In this document: positions 53,731 through 62,865 of the stretch, in pieces
How positions within the stretch are numbered: position 1 is the stretch's first letter
How the letters are laid out: every line of letters begins with the position of its first letter
Origin: Scytonema millei VB511283
Lineage (GTDB): Bacteria; Cyanobacteriota; Cyanobacteriia; Cyanobacteriales; Chroococcidiopsidaceae
DNA length: 64,000 nt
Assembly: GCF_000817735.3 (NCBI RefSeq)
Contig: NZ_JTJC03000008.1
Span: 124,001-188,000 of the forward strand
Direction: 5' to 3'
The notes under the pieces: model-generated
Seen by the model: the letters and a program-made list of their open reading frames with translations, nothing else
What the model was told of the DNA's origin: nothing
Databases searched by the model: none
Position numbers and translations under genes: made by a program

Positions 53731-56217
53731 ATGTTTGAGCATTTCACTGATAAAGCAATTAAAGCAGTTATGCTTGCCCAGGAAGAAGCACGTCGCCTGG
53801 GTCACAATTTAGTAGGAACCGAGCAAATTTTATTAGGCTTGATTGGAGAAGGCACGGGAATTGCAGCAAAAGTATTAACCGAGCTGGGAGTGACCCTTCA
53901 AGCAGCCCGCGCCGAAGTGGAAAAAATAATCGGTAGAGGAAATCGTCCAGCGATGGCTGAAATTCCCTTTACACCAAAAGTCAAGCGCGTATTCGAGCAA
54001 GCTTTCACAGAAGCACGCACTTTGGGGCATAATTACATCGGTCCAGAACATGTGTTGTTAGGTTTGCTCCAAGAGGGAGAAGGTGTCGCTGGAAAAGTTC
54101 TACAAAACTTGGGGGTCGATTTAGACGAAGCCCGTGGTAACACGATTCGCAAGTTAGGCGAAGTTGCAACTGTTGCTAGTGCTGGTAGACAAGGACGCAA
54201 GGGTTTTGGCACGGCTCCTAGCAAAACTTCGACGCTAGATGAGTTTGGGACGAATTTAACGAAGCTAGCGGCGGAAGGTAAGCTAGATCCTGTCGTCGGT
54301 CGTGAAAAAGAAGTTCAACGTGCCGTGCAAATTTTAGGTCGGCGCACGAAGAATAACCCCGTATTGATTGGCGAACCTGGTGTTGGTAAAACCGCGATCG
54401 CGGAAGGATTGGCGCAACGGATTGCTAACAACGACGTACCCGAAACTTTGGTAGACAAGCAGCTATACAGTCTTGATATGGGCTTGTTAGTTGCTGGAAC
54501 TCGCTATCGCGGCGACTTTGAAGAACGGATCAAATCTGTTTTGGATGAAGTGCGATCGAATAGCAGCGTTATCCTATTTATCGACGAAATCCATACTTTA
54601 ATTGGCGTAGGCGGTGTCGAAGGCGGAATCGATGCGGCGAATATGCTCAAGCCTGCCTTAGCTAGAGGCGAGTTGCAGTGCATGGGAGCTACTACCCTAG
54701 ATGAGTACCGCAAGCACATCGAGCGAGATGCAGCACTAGAAAGGCGTTTCCAGCCAGTGATGGTAGATGAACCTAGTGTTGTCGAGACAATCGAGATTTT
54801 GTTTGGACTGCGCGATCGCTACGAGCAACACCACAAAGTTAAGATGTCAGATCTAGCTTTGGCTGCTGCTGCTAAATTGTCCGATCGCTACATTAGCGAT
54901 CGCTTTTTGCCCGATAAGGCGATCGATTTGATCGACGAAGCAGGTTCTCGCGTCCGCTTCCGCAACTCGAAGCAGTCTCCCGAAACCCAAGCACTCAAGC
55001 AAGAATTGGTGCAGGTAACGAAAGATAAAGAAGCCGCAGTCTCGGCACAAGATTTTGACAATGCTGGGAAATTGCGCGATCGCGAGTTGGAAATCGAGCA
55101 ACAACTGAAGGCGATCGCTGAAAATAGAAAGCAAGAAATCGAAAACGCTAGCGTTCCTGTAGTAGACGAAGAAGACATTGCTCAAATTGTCGCTTCTTGG
55201 ACGGGCGTACCTGTCAGCAAGCTAACGGAATCTGAATCAGAGTTGCTGTTGCACTTAGAAGATACTCTGCACCAGCGTCTAATCGGACAAGAAGAAGCCG
55301 TTACAGCTGTTTCTAAAGCTATCCGCAGGGCGCGAGTTGGATTGAAGAATCCCGACCGTCCGATCGCTAGCTTTATCTTCTCCGGTCCTACTGGTGTAGG
55401 TAAGACGGAGTTGGCAAAATCCCTTGCTGCATACTTCTTCGGTTCGGAAGAAGCGATGATTCGCTTGGATATGTCGGAATTCATGGAACGACATACTGTT
55501 TCTAAGCTCATCGGTTCGCCTCCTGGTTACGTTGGCTTTGACGAAGGCGGACAACTAACGGAAGCCGTGCGGCGCAAACCATACACCGTGTTGCTATTCG
55601 ACGAGATCGAGAAAGCACACCCTGACGTGTTTAATATGCTGTTGCAAATCATGGATGACGGTCGTTTGACCGATGCCAAGGGACGCACGGTAGACTTTAA
55701 AAACACGCTGATTATTCTCACCTCTAATATTGGTTCGAGAGTCATTGAAAAAGGTGGCGGTGGAATTGGATTTGAATTAGATGGCGATCGCGCTGACGCA
55801 CAATACGATCGCGTCCGTAACTTGGTACAAGAAGAACTCAAGCAACATTTCCGTCCTGAGTTTCTCAACCGTCTTGATGAGGTCATTGTCTTCCGTCAAC
55901 TCAATAAGAATGAAGTCAAGCAAATTGCTGACATCATGCTTCAAGAGATTTCTAGCCGCTTGACCGAGCGTTCTATTACCTTGAAAGTGACAGAGCGTTT
56001 TAAAGATAAAGTGGTCGATGAAGGCTACAATCCCAGCTACGGTGCTAGACCGTTGCGCAGAGCAATGATGCGGCTGTTGGAAGATTCTTTAGCCGAAGCT
56101 ATGTTATCCGGTCGCATTAACGATGGCGACACAGCTCTAGTTGATGTTGATGCTGACGGTCAAGTCCAAGTCAGCAAAGTAGAAGCAAAAGAATTGATGT
56201 TGTCTTCTGCTAGCTAG
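53731..56217 (+). CDS. clpC: ATP-dependent Clp protease ATP-binding subunit ClpC
   Basis: A full 828-residue Clp/Hsp100 protein. N-terminal double repeat ([22 protein letters not shown]... and [14 protein letters not shown]). The first AAA domain has Walker A GEPGVGKT and [11 protein letters not shown], the middle coiled coil contains a UVR-like segment ([14 protein letters not shown]), and the second AAA domain has [15 protein letters not shown] and [12 protein letters not shown]. ClpC unfolds substrates for ClpP, and in cyanobacteria it is essential. A strong terminator follows. Confidence 0.97.
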   Translation: MFEHFTDKAIKAVMLAQEEARRLGHNLVGTEQILLGLIGEGTGIAAKVLTELGVTLQAARAEVEKIIGRGNRPAMAEIPFTPKVKRVFEQAFTEARTLGHNYIGPEHVLLGLLQEGEGVAGKVLQNLGVDLDEARGNTIRKLGEVATVASAGRQGRKGFGTAPSKTSTLDEFGTNLTKLAAEGKLDPVVGREKEVQRAVQILGRRTKNNPVLIGEPGVGKTAIAEGLAQRIANNDVPETLVDKQLYSLDMGLLVAGTRYRGDFEERIKSVLDEVRSNSSVILFIDEIHTLIGVGGVEGGIDAANMLKPALARGELQCMGATTLDEYRKHIERDAALERRFQPVMVDEPSVVETIEILFGLRDRYEQHHKVKMSDLALAAAAKLSDRYISDRFLPDKAIDLIDEAGSRVRFRNSKQSPETQALKQELVQVTKDKEAAVSAQDFDNAGKLRDRELEIEQQLKAIAENRKQEIENASVPVVDEEDIAQIVASWTGVPVSKLTESESELLLHLEDTLHQRLIGQEEAVTAVSKAIRRARVGLKNPDRPIASFIFSGPTGVGKTELAKSLAAYFFGSEEAMIRLDMSEFMERHTVSKLIGSPPGYVGFDEGGQLTEAVRRKPYTVLLFDEIEKAHPDVFNMLLQIMDDGRLTDAKGRTVDFKNTLIILTSNIGSRVIEKGGGGIGFELDGDRADAQYDRVRNLVQEELKQHFRPEFLNRLDEVIVFRQLNKNEVKQIADIMLQEISSRLTERSITLKVTERFKDKVVDEGYNPSYGARPLRRAMMRLLEDSLAEAMLSGRINDGDTALVDVDADGQVQVSKVEAKELMLSSAS

Positions 56218-56237
56218 AATGTTTTTGAATAAACCAT

Positions 56238-56275
56238 AAATGTAGGGTGAGCAAATGCTCGTCCTACATTTTTTT
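56238..56275 (+). terminator. Intrinsic terminator of clpC
   Basis: AAATGTAGG...CCTACATTT arms (9 bp) with inner GAGCA/TGCTC and a T7 run, starting 21 bases after the clpC stop. Confidence 0.9.
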
Positions 56276-56342
56276 GAGACTCGAAAAACGCGGAAGTGAA
56301 ATTCAAACGAGTTTGTCAAATAAATTGGGTCAAGGGGAAAAG

Positions 56343-57280
56343 TTAGGATGGAAAGCGATCGCCAAATTCGATAGCAAAACGATTGAGCGCAGGTTTCCAA
56401 TCACGAATTGGCATGGTCCGCTTTTTAGCAATATTCTGGAGCGCCAGGTAAACACTTTCAGAGCGGACTCGTCAGTAGGAAAAGCACTTCGGATTTCTCA
56501 GCACTTTTCTCAGAGTCATATTCATTGACTCGATGACATTGGTGGTGTAGATAGCTTTGCGAATCTCAGGCGGAAAGGCAAAAAACGGGATAATGTGCTG
56601 CCAGTGAGTCATCCAAGACTTGCTGATGGTGGGGTATTGCCGATCCCCTGCATTCAGCAAAGCGTAGCAACTGCTGTTCTGCCTGGGCTTCAGGGAAGAG
56701 CGGTGTAAACCAGTCTCAGGTCAGCGGCGACGGCTTTACGGTCTTTGTAGGACACGTAGCTCAAGGAATTTCTCACCAGATGAACAATGCACATTTGTAC
56801 CTGGGTTTTGGGAAACACAGCGACAAATCGCATCTGGGAAGCCCGTTAAGCCATCTACACAAGCGATGAAGATATCCTTCACCCCCCGATTTTGTAACTC
56901 TGTTAAAACCTGTAACCAAAACTTGGCGGATTCATTCTGGGTCATCCACATCCCCAAGAGTTCCTTAGCACCCGATAAATTAACTCCTAAAGCCAAGTGG
57001 ATGGCTTTGTTGATAACTCGTCCAACAGGCGCAGACTTTGACGACGATTGCATCAAAGTAAACGATTGGGTAAACCGAATCAAGACTACGATTTTGCGCC
57101 TTGTTTGCGCTCCTCTTCCACGGCAGAGCGCGACATTGGAAATCAAGCCAGCTGACACCTCCACCCCGTAGAGGTCTTGTAGCTGTGCTTGGATGTCACG
57201 AGTACTCATGCAAGAGCGCATACAACGACAGAATCTTGTCATCAAACCCGTCAAATCGCGTTTGTTCCAACAGCAACATT
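56343..57280 (-). pseudogene. IS256-family (Mutator-type) transposase remnant
   Basis: Fragments of one transposase occur in several frames of the minus strand: QTRFDGFDDKILSLYA, then [95 protein letters not shown] and NIAKKRTMPIRDWKPAL to the stop at 56343. At least four frame changes and an N-terminal loss (about 70 residues) make it inactive. The catalytic VYFDAIVVK segment is also damaged. It abuts the integrase remnant. The complement of 56300-56325 may hold a terminal inverted repeat, which I could not verify. Confidence 0.8.
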
Positions 57281-57612
57281 GTGGTCTTTTATACTCCACG
57301 AACTTTTCCCATAACTCAGCCAACGATGGGTTTACAGGGGTAGAGATTGGGGTAATAGTGCTAACGGTTGAAAGTGCTGCCTGTGGTTTGTACTTCGTTA
57401 GCGTTTCATCAAAGTTACCAGAAATGAGATCCAGCTCGATTTGATTTGCTCTCATCTGCGTAGCGCGAGCGTGTAGTTGGCGTATCGTCAAAGCCAAGTG
57501 AAAGATAATGACGCTTACCGCCATAAGAGAAAACTAGCTGTAGCCGACCATTAGAGTTTTTGACCCGAACTGCTCCTTTGGAAGCCTTCTGTTTTCTGCT
57601 TTCTGAGTACAT
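57281..57612 (-). pseudogene. Tyrosine integrase N-terminal remnant
   Basis: MYSESRKQKASKG leads into VRVKNSNGRLQLVFSYGGKRHYLSL-type arm-binding sequence (broken here below 20 residues: SNGRLQLVFSYGGKRHYLSL), followed in another frame by QIELDLISGNFDETL and LAELWEKFVEYKRPQ. These are the arm-type DNA-binding and core-binding starts of cyanobacterial site-specific integrases. The frame shifts near 57448-57460 and the coding sequence stops at the IS256 junction near 57280; the catalytic C-terminal part is absent. It lies about 165 bases from a tRNA-Gly gene, the classical integration target. Confidence 0.7.
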
Positions 57613-57736
57613 ATATGTCTTGGGGTAAACGCCAATAATTTACCCCAATTTTCACTCTAAAAGCACCTAAACTACCCCAATTTTGGGCACAAGTTCAGAA
57701 CTTTTGTACTATTGACTCGAATGACACAAAAATGCA

Positions 57737-57768
57737 AAACCCCTAAAAATCAACGGTTTCAGGGGTTT
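57737..57768 (-). terminator. Hairpin after tRNA-Gly
   Basis: AAACCCCT (57737-57744) and AGGGGTTT (57761-57768) form an 8-bp stem. In the minus direction it follows the tRNA and precedes GCATTTTTG, so it resembles a terminator. Confidence 0.6.
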
Positions 57769-57777
57769 CGGTCAAAA

Positions 57778-57848
57778 AGCGGGCAGCGAGAATCGAACTC
57801 GCATCAATAGCTTGGAAGGCTATGGTTTTACCACTAAACTATGCCCGC
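57778..57848 (-). tRNA. tRNA-Gly, anticodon UCC
   Basis: The minus strand gives a complete cloverleaf of 71 nt without CCA: acceptor GCGGGCA/TGCCCGC, D arm with AGTTTAGTGGTAAAACC, anticodon stem ATAGC/GCTAT with loop CTTCCAA (anticodon UCC), and T arm GCGAGTTCGATTCTCGC. An integrase remnant lies downstream of its 3' end. Confidence 0.97.
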
Positions 57849-58054
57849 ACGCTGTTGACGATACGAGATGCCGCTACTGGAGAACTCAATTAGAATAACA
57901 TAGATTTTATTGAGTTTGCACGCAGTTACTCAGCAATCGGGAAGTAGGGAGTGGTGAAGTGGCTAGCGATCGCGACTTTTCGTTCTGATTTCTGACTTCT
58001 GATAAGTCTTCCATAAGCTATTCTGGTCTTAGCTGTAGCGATCGTTTAGGATAT

Positions 58055-58747
58055 TTGGCAGTGGGCAGCTTATATGTTTCAAAATCTTCCTCTTTGACTC
58101 CATCTAATTTTCAAGTGCTGACATCGCAACCAGGCGATCGCAACTTCCACTGGCAAGTTCGTCCTGCCGGACTGGAAGATGTGTCGAGCGTCGCAGAAAT
58201 TTTGGCAGACAGTTTTCACTCTCGCGAAGGATTTTTTGGTTGGACTTACCCGTTGTTGAGGCTGGGAATTTACGAAGACATTCGCCATCGCATCCATACC
58301 ACTGCCCCCCATCACGTCTGTTTAGTCGCAGTTGAAAAAACTGCACAAAATGAAAATATAGGTATCTATTCCCATGACAGTACGTTAGGTATAGCTGGAA
58401 CAGTAGAACTGGCATTGCGAACAATCTCGCTGGGAACCGCTTACAGCTTTACACCCTATCGCCAAAGCTATCAATATCCCTATCTTTCAAATCTAGCCGT
58501 TCATACAACTCGTCGCCGCCAAGGAATAGCCGGGAAATTACTGCTTAGCTGCGAACAAGTTGCTAAATCTTGGGGTTTTGACGATCTATTTCTCCATGTC
58601 TTAGAAAACAATCATCAAGCACGACAACTCTATCTAAAATTGGGATATCAGTTAGAACGAATTGATACAAGTTGGAGCCATTGGCTATTTCAACAACCTC
58701 GGCAGTTACTATTACACAAGCGCCTCAAATCCAGCAATAGTACTTGA
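58055..58747 (+). CDS. GNAT-family N-acetyltransferase
   Basis: About 230 residues. The start is uncertain: TTG at 58055 and GTG at 58061 are both in frame and neither has a strong ribosome site. The acetyl-CoA-binding motif A reads TRRRQGIAGKLL after the YLSNLAVH strand, followed by VLENNHQARQLYLKLGYQLE, the usual motif B. The N-terminal part adds one more strand set. Substrate unknown. The tRNA-Gly gene is upstream on the opposite strand. Confidence 0.85.
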   Translation: MAVGSLYVSKSSSLTPSNFQVLTSQPGDRNFHWQVRPAGLEDVSSVAEILADSFHSREGFFGWTYPLLRLGIYEDIRHRIHTTAPHHVCLVAVEKTAQNENIGIYSHDSTLGIAGTVELALRTISLGTAYSFTPYRQSYQYPYLSNLAVHTTRRRQGIAGKLLLSCEQVAKSWGFDDLFLHVLENNHQARQLYLKLGYQLERIDTSWSHWLFQQPRQLLLHKRLKSSNST

Positions 58748-59214
58748 ATGCGATTTTGGGACTGACAGCTAGATTGAAAACTTGACACTGGAATGACGAT
58801 CTCTGACATTGAGCGGCGCAAAGCTGTCTATCCTTTCAGGTCGCTCTATCTATTCCGCCACTAGCAAAAACGATACAAATTGTAACCGCTGCCAAATAAT
58901 TAAGTAAAAGTTAAAATATTCAGGCAATTCGGTATTAATTATTGCTTAAATAAATATTAGTCTCTTCTCAGCCTATAAGATTTCTGAATTTAATCTTTAT
59001 TAAGGCTTTAAACTTACCTCATAGTTACTTTATATCAGCCTTTGCTAGATCAAATAGAATATGAAGCAAAATGGGTAACCAGAAGGCAAAAGTTGCGTTT
59101 TTGTTTGCTCAGTCGTCATGTTTTGGATCGAAGGGAAGGCAAAGCAGTTGGATTTGACTCCTAGCTACTCTTTATACTTACAAACCCACAGAAAACTTAT
59201 CTTGAGTAGGAAAA
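58748..59214. other. 467-bp gap without recognised gene
   Basis: The left part contains GTGGCGGAATAGATAGA on the minus strand (near 58850), which recalls the D-arm side of tRNA-Leu, but no complete cloverleaf is found. The rest is AT-rich and promoter-like, with no ORF over 30 codons. Confidence 0.5.
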
Positions 59215-59778
59215 ATGGATAGCAAAATCCGATCGTATTACCAACCTGCTCTACTACTAGCCCAAACCCCTTGTAGCAGTATCGGCATTACCGATTCCTG
59301 TGGTTCTAGCAGCATGACACATATCAACGAAAGTCAGAATGCTTCGGAAATTCTACAGCTGCTGCACAACGGGCAAGTACTGATGGTCAACAGTCGCCGC
59401 AGAAATGGCTTGATCGTGATCAAGCGCTTTCATGCAGAATTTGCCGGACCTGGAGCCGCAGTGGGGGGTTTTTACGATCGCGATTGTCAAGCAGCAATAC
59501 CAGTCGGGAATCTTTCTTTAGTTACGCCTGAATCTCATGAAGACTGTCAGAAAGCTTACTTAATCCGAAGGCAGTGGATTCGGTTGATGAAGCAAATTAC
59601 CGAGAAGACAGTTCCCCAGCAACGAGTGCAAAAAATTCTCGAACAATTTGAACAGTATTTTGACACGGAAACTGTAAATCGCGTTTCAGACGAGGCTTTT
59701 GCCCTGCTAGTTGGCATTCTGCCCCAAACTGTTGCTATGGTACGCCGACCGAGTGGCATTGAGCGTCGCCGACTTTAA
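59215..59778 (+). CDS. Unrecognised 187-residue protein
   Basis: The ATG at 59215 lies 4 bases after AGTAGGAAAA. The N-terminus has polar cysteine-bearing segments (TPCSSIGITDSCGSSS); the middle contains VNSRRRNGLIVIKRFHAEF and GGFYDRDC; the C-terminus is helical (RQWIRLMKQITEKTVPQQRVQ, ILEQFEQYFDTETVN). Possibly a conserved cyanobacterial protein of unknown function; I do not recognise it. It converges with hisC, whose stop is 10 bases away. Confidence 0.65.
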   Translation: MDSKIRSYYQPALLLAQTPCSSIGITDSCGSSSMTHINESQNASEILQLLHNGQVLMVNSRRRNGLIVIKRFHAEFAGPGAAVGGFYDRDCQAAIPVGNLSLVTPESHEDCQKAYLIRRQWIRLMKQITEKTVPQQRVQKILEQFEQYFDTETVNRVSDEAFALLVGILPQTVAMVRRPSGIERRRL

Positions 59779-59788
59779 AGTACGGAGT

Positions 59789-60937
59789 TTAGGAGTTAGG
59801 GAAAACTGACAAGATTCTCTCTAAAGTACGAGCATTTTCCTCTGGTGTGCCGATAGTAATTCGCAAGCCGTTGCTAATCTGTCTGACTAACGTACCGCTG
59901 GCTTGTAACTGTTGATGCAACTTGCTAAGGGAATCGCTTTCTAGGGCGATCGCATCCTGCTGTAACTGAATAAAAATAAAATTAGCCATACTCGGATAGA
60001 CTTTGAACTGAGGGCAAGCGGTTAAAGCCTGCATCAGCTTGCTTCTTTCAGATAAAATTTGGGGAATTGCACTTAATAAGGTGTGACGATACTGAAGAGA
60101 GATCGCGGCTGCGGCTTGAGAATATGTAGGTAAATTATAAGGGAGACGAATTTTTTCCAAAGTCATAATTAATTCTGGATGCCCGATCGCATAGCCTACC
60201 CGATGTGCTGCTAAGCGAAAAGCTTTGGAAAATGTCCGCAGTACAATCCAATTCGGTCGGTGCAATAATTCGCTGGCAACAGTTGTTTGACTAAACTCGA
60301 AATAAGCTTCATCAATGACGACTAAAATCTCCTGTGGCAAGCTACGCAACCACTCTAATTCTGCTGTAGTTAAAGCATTAGCTGTAGGTGAATTGGGATG
60401 GACGACAAACACAACGCGGATGGGAGGATTTTGCTCGTTCGCGATCGCCAATTTTGCCGCAGCTAGATCGATCTCGAAGTTGTCGGCTTTTCGTCCCACC
60501 GCGATCGCGGGAATACCCAAAGTTTGAGCTAAAATTCCATACATCGAAAACGTGGGATTGGCAACTAAAATCGCTCCCTCTCCCTGCAAGCAAGTCGCAA
60601 TTAACAAAGAACGAATCAGTTCGTCCGAACCATTACCGACAGAAATGTTGGCACTGGTAAAACCAGCATCAGCTAGTACCGCTGACTCACTGGCATACTG
60701 GGCGATCGTACTTTTGAGCTGAGCGTGTCCCCCATCAGGATAACGGTTACTCTCCAGTGCGTGTTGATACATCCAGGCAAGCTTGTCTTTCAACTCTTGG
60801 GGTAGATCGAACGGACTTTCATTCGTATCTAAGCGATCGAGCGAAATTGACGACTCAACAGCTTTTCCAGATGAGCTGTTGGGATGGGGTTTGTAAGCTG
60901 TGAACTGAGCCAGGTCTGAGCGGATGAATGGCAGCAT
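59789..60937 (-). CDS. hisC: Histidinol-phosphate aminotransferase
   Basis: The start [15 protein letters not shown] at 60937 is supported by overlap with the upstream esterase stop (TAATG). The ORF reaches further upstream to 60979 without support. 382 residues of a fold-type I PLP enzyme: [33 protein letters not shown] and the PLP lysine in [17 protein letters not shown]. It converts imidazole acetol phosphate to histidinol phosphate in histidine synthesis. Confidence 0.93.
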   Translation of the reverse strand: MLPFIRSDLAQFTAYKPHPNSSSGKAVESSISLDRLDTNESPFDLPQELKDKLAWMYQHALESNRYPDGGHAQLKSTIAQYASESAVLADAGFTSANISVGNGSDELIRSLLIATCLQGEGAILVANPTFSMYGILAQTLGIPAIAVGRKADNFEIDLAAAKLAIANEQNPPIRVVFVVHPNSPTANALTTAELEWLRSLPQEILVVIDEAYFEFSQTTVASELLHRPNWIVLRTFSKAFRLAAHRVGYAIGHPELIMTLEKIRLPYNLPTYSQAAAAISLQYRHTLLSAIPQILSERSKLMQALTACPQFKVYPSMANFIFIQLQQDAIALESDSLSKLHQQLQASGTLVRQISNGLRITIGTPEENARTLERILSVFPNS

Positions 60938-61635
60938 TACTTGCCTGATAACTGACAGAAAGACTTCATTATATCCCAAATCTCAGGCAGGACATTAGCT
61001 AAAGCGTGGTCGCTGTCTAGCTCGATTAATTGTACCCAAGGGCGGTGAAGCGCAAAATTGCGGCTAGATTGAACTGGAATCACTTCATCATGAATCCCGT
61101 GAAGAATGAGAGTAGGGAGAGGGCGGGATATTTCTGTTTCTCGATACTGGATAGCATCAAGAACGAAATTATAATTTAGAGGTAATAGGCAGTTTTCGCC
61201 GTAATGATAGGTCTGTAGATACCTATCTGTCTGCCATTGCTGAAGCTGTGCCGTGCCTAATCGCGGCAGCCAGTGGGTGAGAAATTCAAATGCGGGTGCG
61301 AGTAATACTAACCGTTGAATTTGCTGGTAATTCTGCCCCAACCAAGCTGCGGTTAGCCCGCCTAAACTAGAACCAATAACTGTGACAGATGTAGGAAGTG
61401 GTGGTAACAGGGTAACAACTTGATGTAACTGCCGCGTGATTGTTAAATGTGAAAAATCGCCCTGATTCAGATCGGGAACGCATAAAGATAGACCGATTTG
61501 GGCAAAGCGATCGCATAGATAGACTGCCTTAGCTGACTGAGGGCTAGAGGCAAAACCATGTAGATAGATGAATTTGCTACTCAAGTGACAATTTGTTGTC
61601 AAAGTGATTGACAGTTGACAGTTATTGTGATGCAA
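60937..61635 (-). CDS. YqiA/YcfP-like alpha/beta hydrolase (esterase)
   Basis: About 216-232 residues. The fold motifs are [16 protein letters not shown] at the oxyanion start, nucleophile [18 protein letters not shown] (Asp) and DSDHAL (His), i.e. a Ser-Asp-His triad. Small esterases of this type are common in cyanobacteria, often near hisC. The stop TAA overlaps the hisC ATG by one base, so the two are translationally coupled. The N-terminus is uncertain: the ORF starts at TTG 61635, but heptamer repeat DNA encodes its first residues; a TTG at 61584 is the other option. Confidence 0.8.
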   Translation of the reverse strand: MHHNNCQLSITLTTNCHLSSKFIYLHGFASSPQSAKAVYLCDRFAQIGLSLCVPDLNQGDFSHLTITRQLHQVVTLLPPLPTSVTVIGSSLGGLTAAWLGQNYQQIQRLVLLAPAFEFLTHWLPRLGTAQLQQWQTDRYLQTYHYGENCLLPLNYNFVLDAIQYRETEISRPLPTLILHGIHDEVIPVQSSRNFALHRPWVQLIELDSDHALANVLPEIWDIMKSFCQLSGK

Positions 61636-61713
61636 GCAGATAACTACAAAGCATTAATCGTCTTACCCATCAATTTAACGTTTTCACGTTGACAAATTCA
61701 TGTCGACCGAGCA

Positions 61714-62562
61714 TTAGACAATTTTAGTATTGAGTAAGTTGACTAAATTCTTGACTAGCGAAGGATTAGCTACCGCAGCAGCATTCGCTCCTACACCGCT
61801 GTCCGTCATTATTTCTTCAGTTGTCTCCCCAGACATGAGAGAGGTAGAGACAGAGCCTAATAACCCAACGACCTTCATCCGAAAAGCGATTTGTTGGATG
61901 GATTCTAATGGTTGTTGCAACTGCTTGGCGATCGCTTCAATTGAAGTTTTACCATTAACGAGTTCCCATACTTGCCTTTCTTGGGCATCGAGTTGGAATC
62001 GCGGCTTAGCAACAACATTCTTATTCAAAATGTCAGATGGGGTTGGCAGTTTTGCTGTAAATGGCTTCCAGTCTCGCAATACCCGCAAACCTAATAAAGT
62101 TGCCTCCGCTACTGGCAAGCTCAAACCCGTCATTTCGATTTTCGGTAAAGTCGCTTGCGAATTAAAGCTAAAATGACCCCGCGATAATTTAAATAAAGCG
62201 CAGACGGGCTGAATGACTTGAGCGTGAAACAAAACCTGTAATTGTTCGGCATTCAACTGTCCGTTGGTTTTCAACTCAACTCCCAGAGGATGTTCTATGC
62301 CATTTGGCTCAGACAAGATATTGAGTAATTCTGGTGCGATCCAGCCCCGCTTATCGATCATTGAGAGCAAGTGCTGATTATCGAGTTGCTCGACTATTGC
62401 AACAATACCACCTGCTTGAAACCAGAGATAGCAGCTTTTTCCTAGTTGAGAGTCGTCACTTGGTTCAGGCTCAAGCGAAAGTAAGCCTGTTTGATGAAAT
62501 TGCTCGATGAATTGAAAAATATTTAGTAAGGAAAATTCTAATAATTGTCCGGTAATTTCCAT
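61714..62562 (-). CDS. DUF4388 (PATAN-type) domain protein
   Basis: A 282-residue protein beginning MEITGQLLEFSLLNIFQFIEQ, the start of DUF4388/PATAN domains, which occur in response-regulator-linked and c-di-GMP proteins in cyanobacteria. The C-terminal half shows a helical segment (VWELVNGKTSIEAIAKQL) with LESIQQIAFRM, resembling a winged-helix DUF4388 companion. No receiver domain. Function unknown, possibly a protein-interaction module for signalling. Confidence 0.8.
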   Translation of the reverse strand: MEITGQLLEFSLLNIFQFIEQFHQTGLLSLEPEPSDDSQLGKSCYLWFQAGGIVAIVEQLDNQHLLSMIDKRGWIAPELLNILSEPNGIEHPLGVELKTNGQLNAEQLQVLFHAQVIQPVCALFKLSRGHFSFNSQATLPKIEMTGLSLPVAEATLLGLRVLRDWKPFTAKLPTPSDILNKNVVAKPRFQLDAQERQVWELVNGKTSIEAIAKQLQQPLESIQQIAFRMKVVGLLGSVSTSLMSGETTEEIMTDSGVGANAAAVANPSLVKNLVNLLNTKIV

Positions 62563-62865
62563 AATTGGCTGTTCTCAATTTGATTCCCACCCTTGCCAAG
62601 TCTTGTGATGTTACTTACATCTTCATTGCTGCGAATGCTGCTAGATAAAAAGAGCTAAAACTTTTATCTAAAAATAGTACAAGCCATTTATAACAACTGT
62701 AGTTGTCGAAAATATCCGTGAAATTATTGATATTTGCGATCGAACTTGGCAAGCTTACGCAGATTGTCCACAAATAAGATGGCAAAAAAACAAGCTAGCC
62801 GTGATGTGACTAGCTATGAATCAAACTAGAAATGAATTCGACGAAAACAGGGATTAGTCTTACCA
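62563..62865. other. 303-bp gap, no gene seen
   Basis: AT-rich sequence between two minus-strand genes. It contains a short hairpin (AAAAGAGCTAAAACTTTTATC region near 62648) and no ORF of note. It probably carries the promoter of the DUF4388 gene. Confidence 0.4.

Noticed and set aside
55527-55886. Long minus-strand ORFs opposite clpC
   Set aside because: Several antisense frames are open because of codon bias; none has a recognisable protein motif.
58780-58870. tRNA-like fragment (GTGGCGGAATAGATAGA on the minus strand)
   Set aside because: The start recalls tRNA-Leu, but acceptor stem, anticodon arm and T arm cannot be folded from the surrounding bases.
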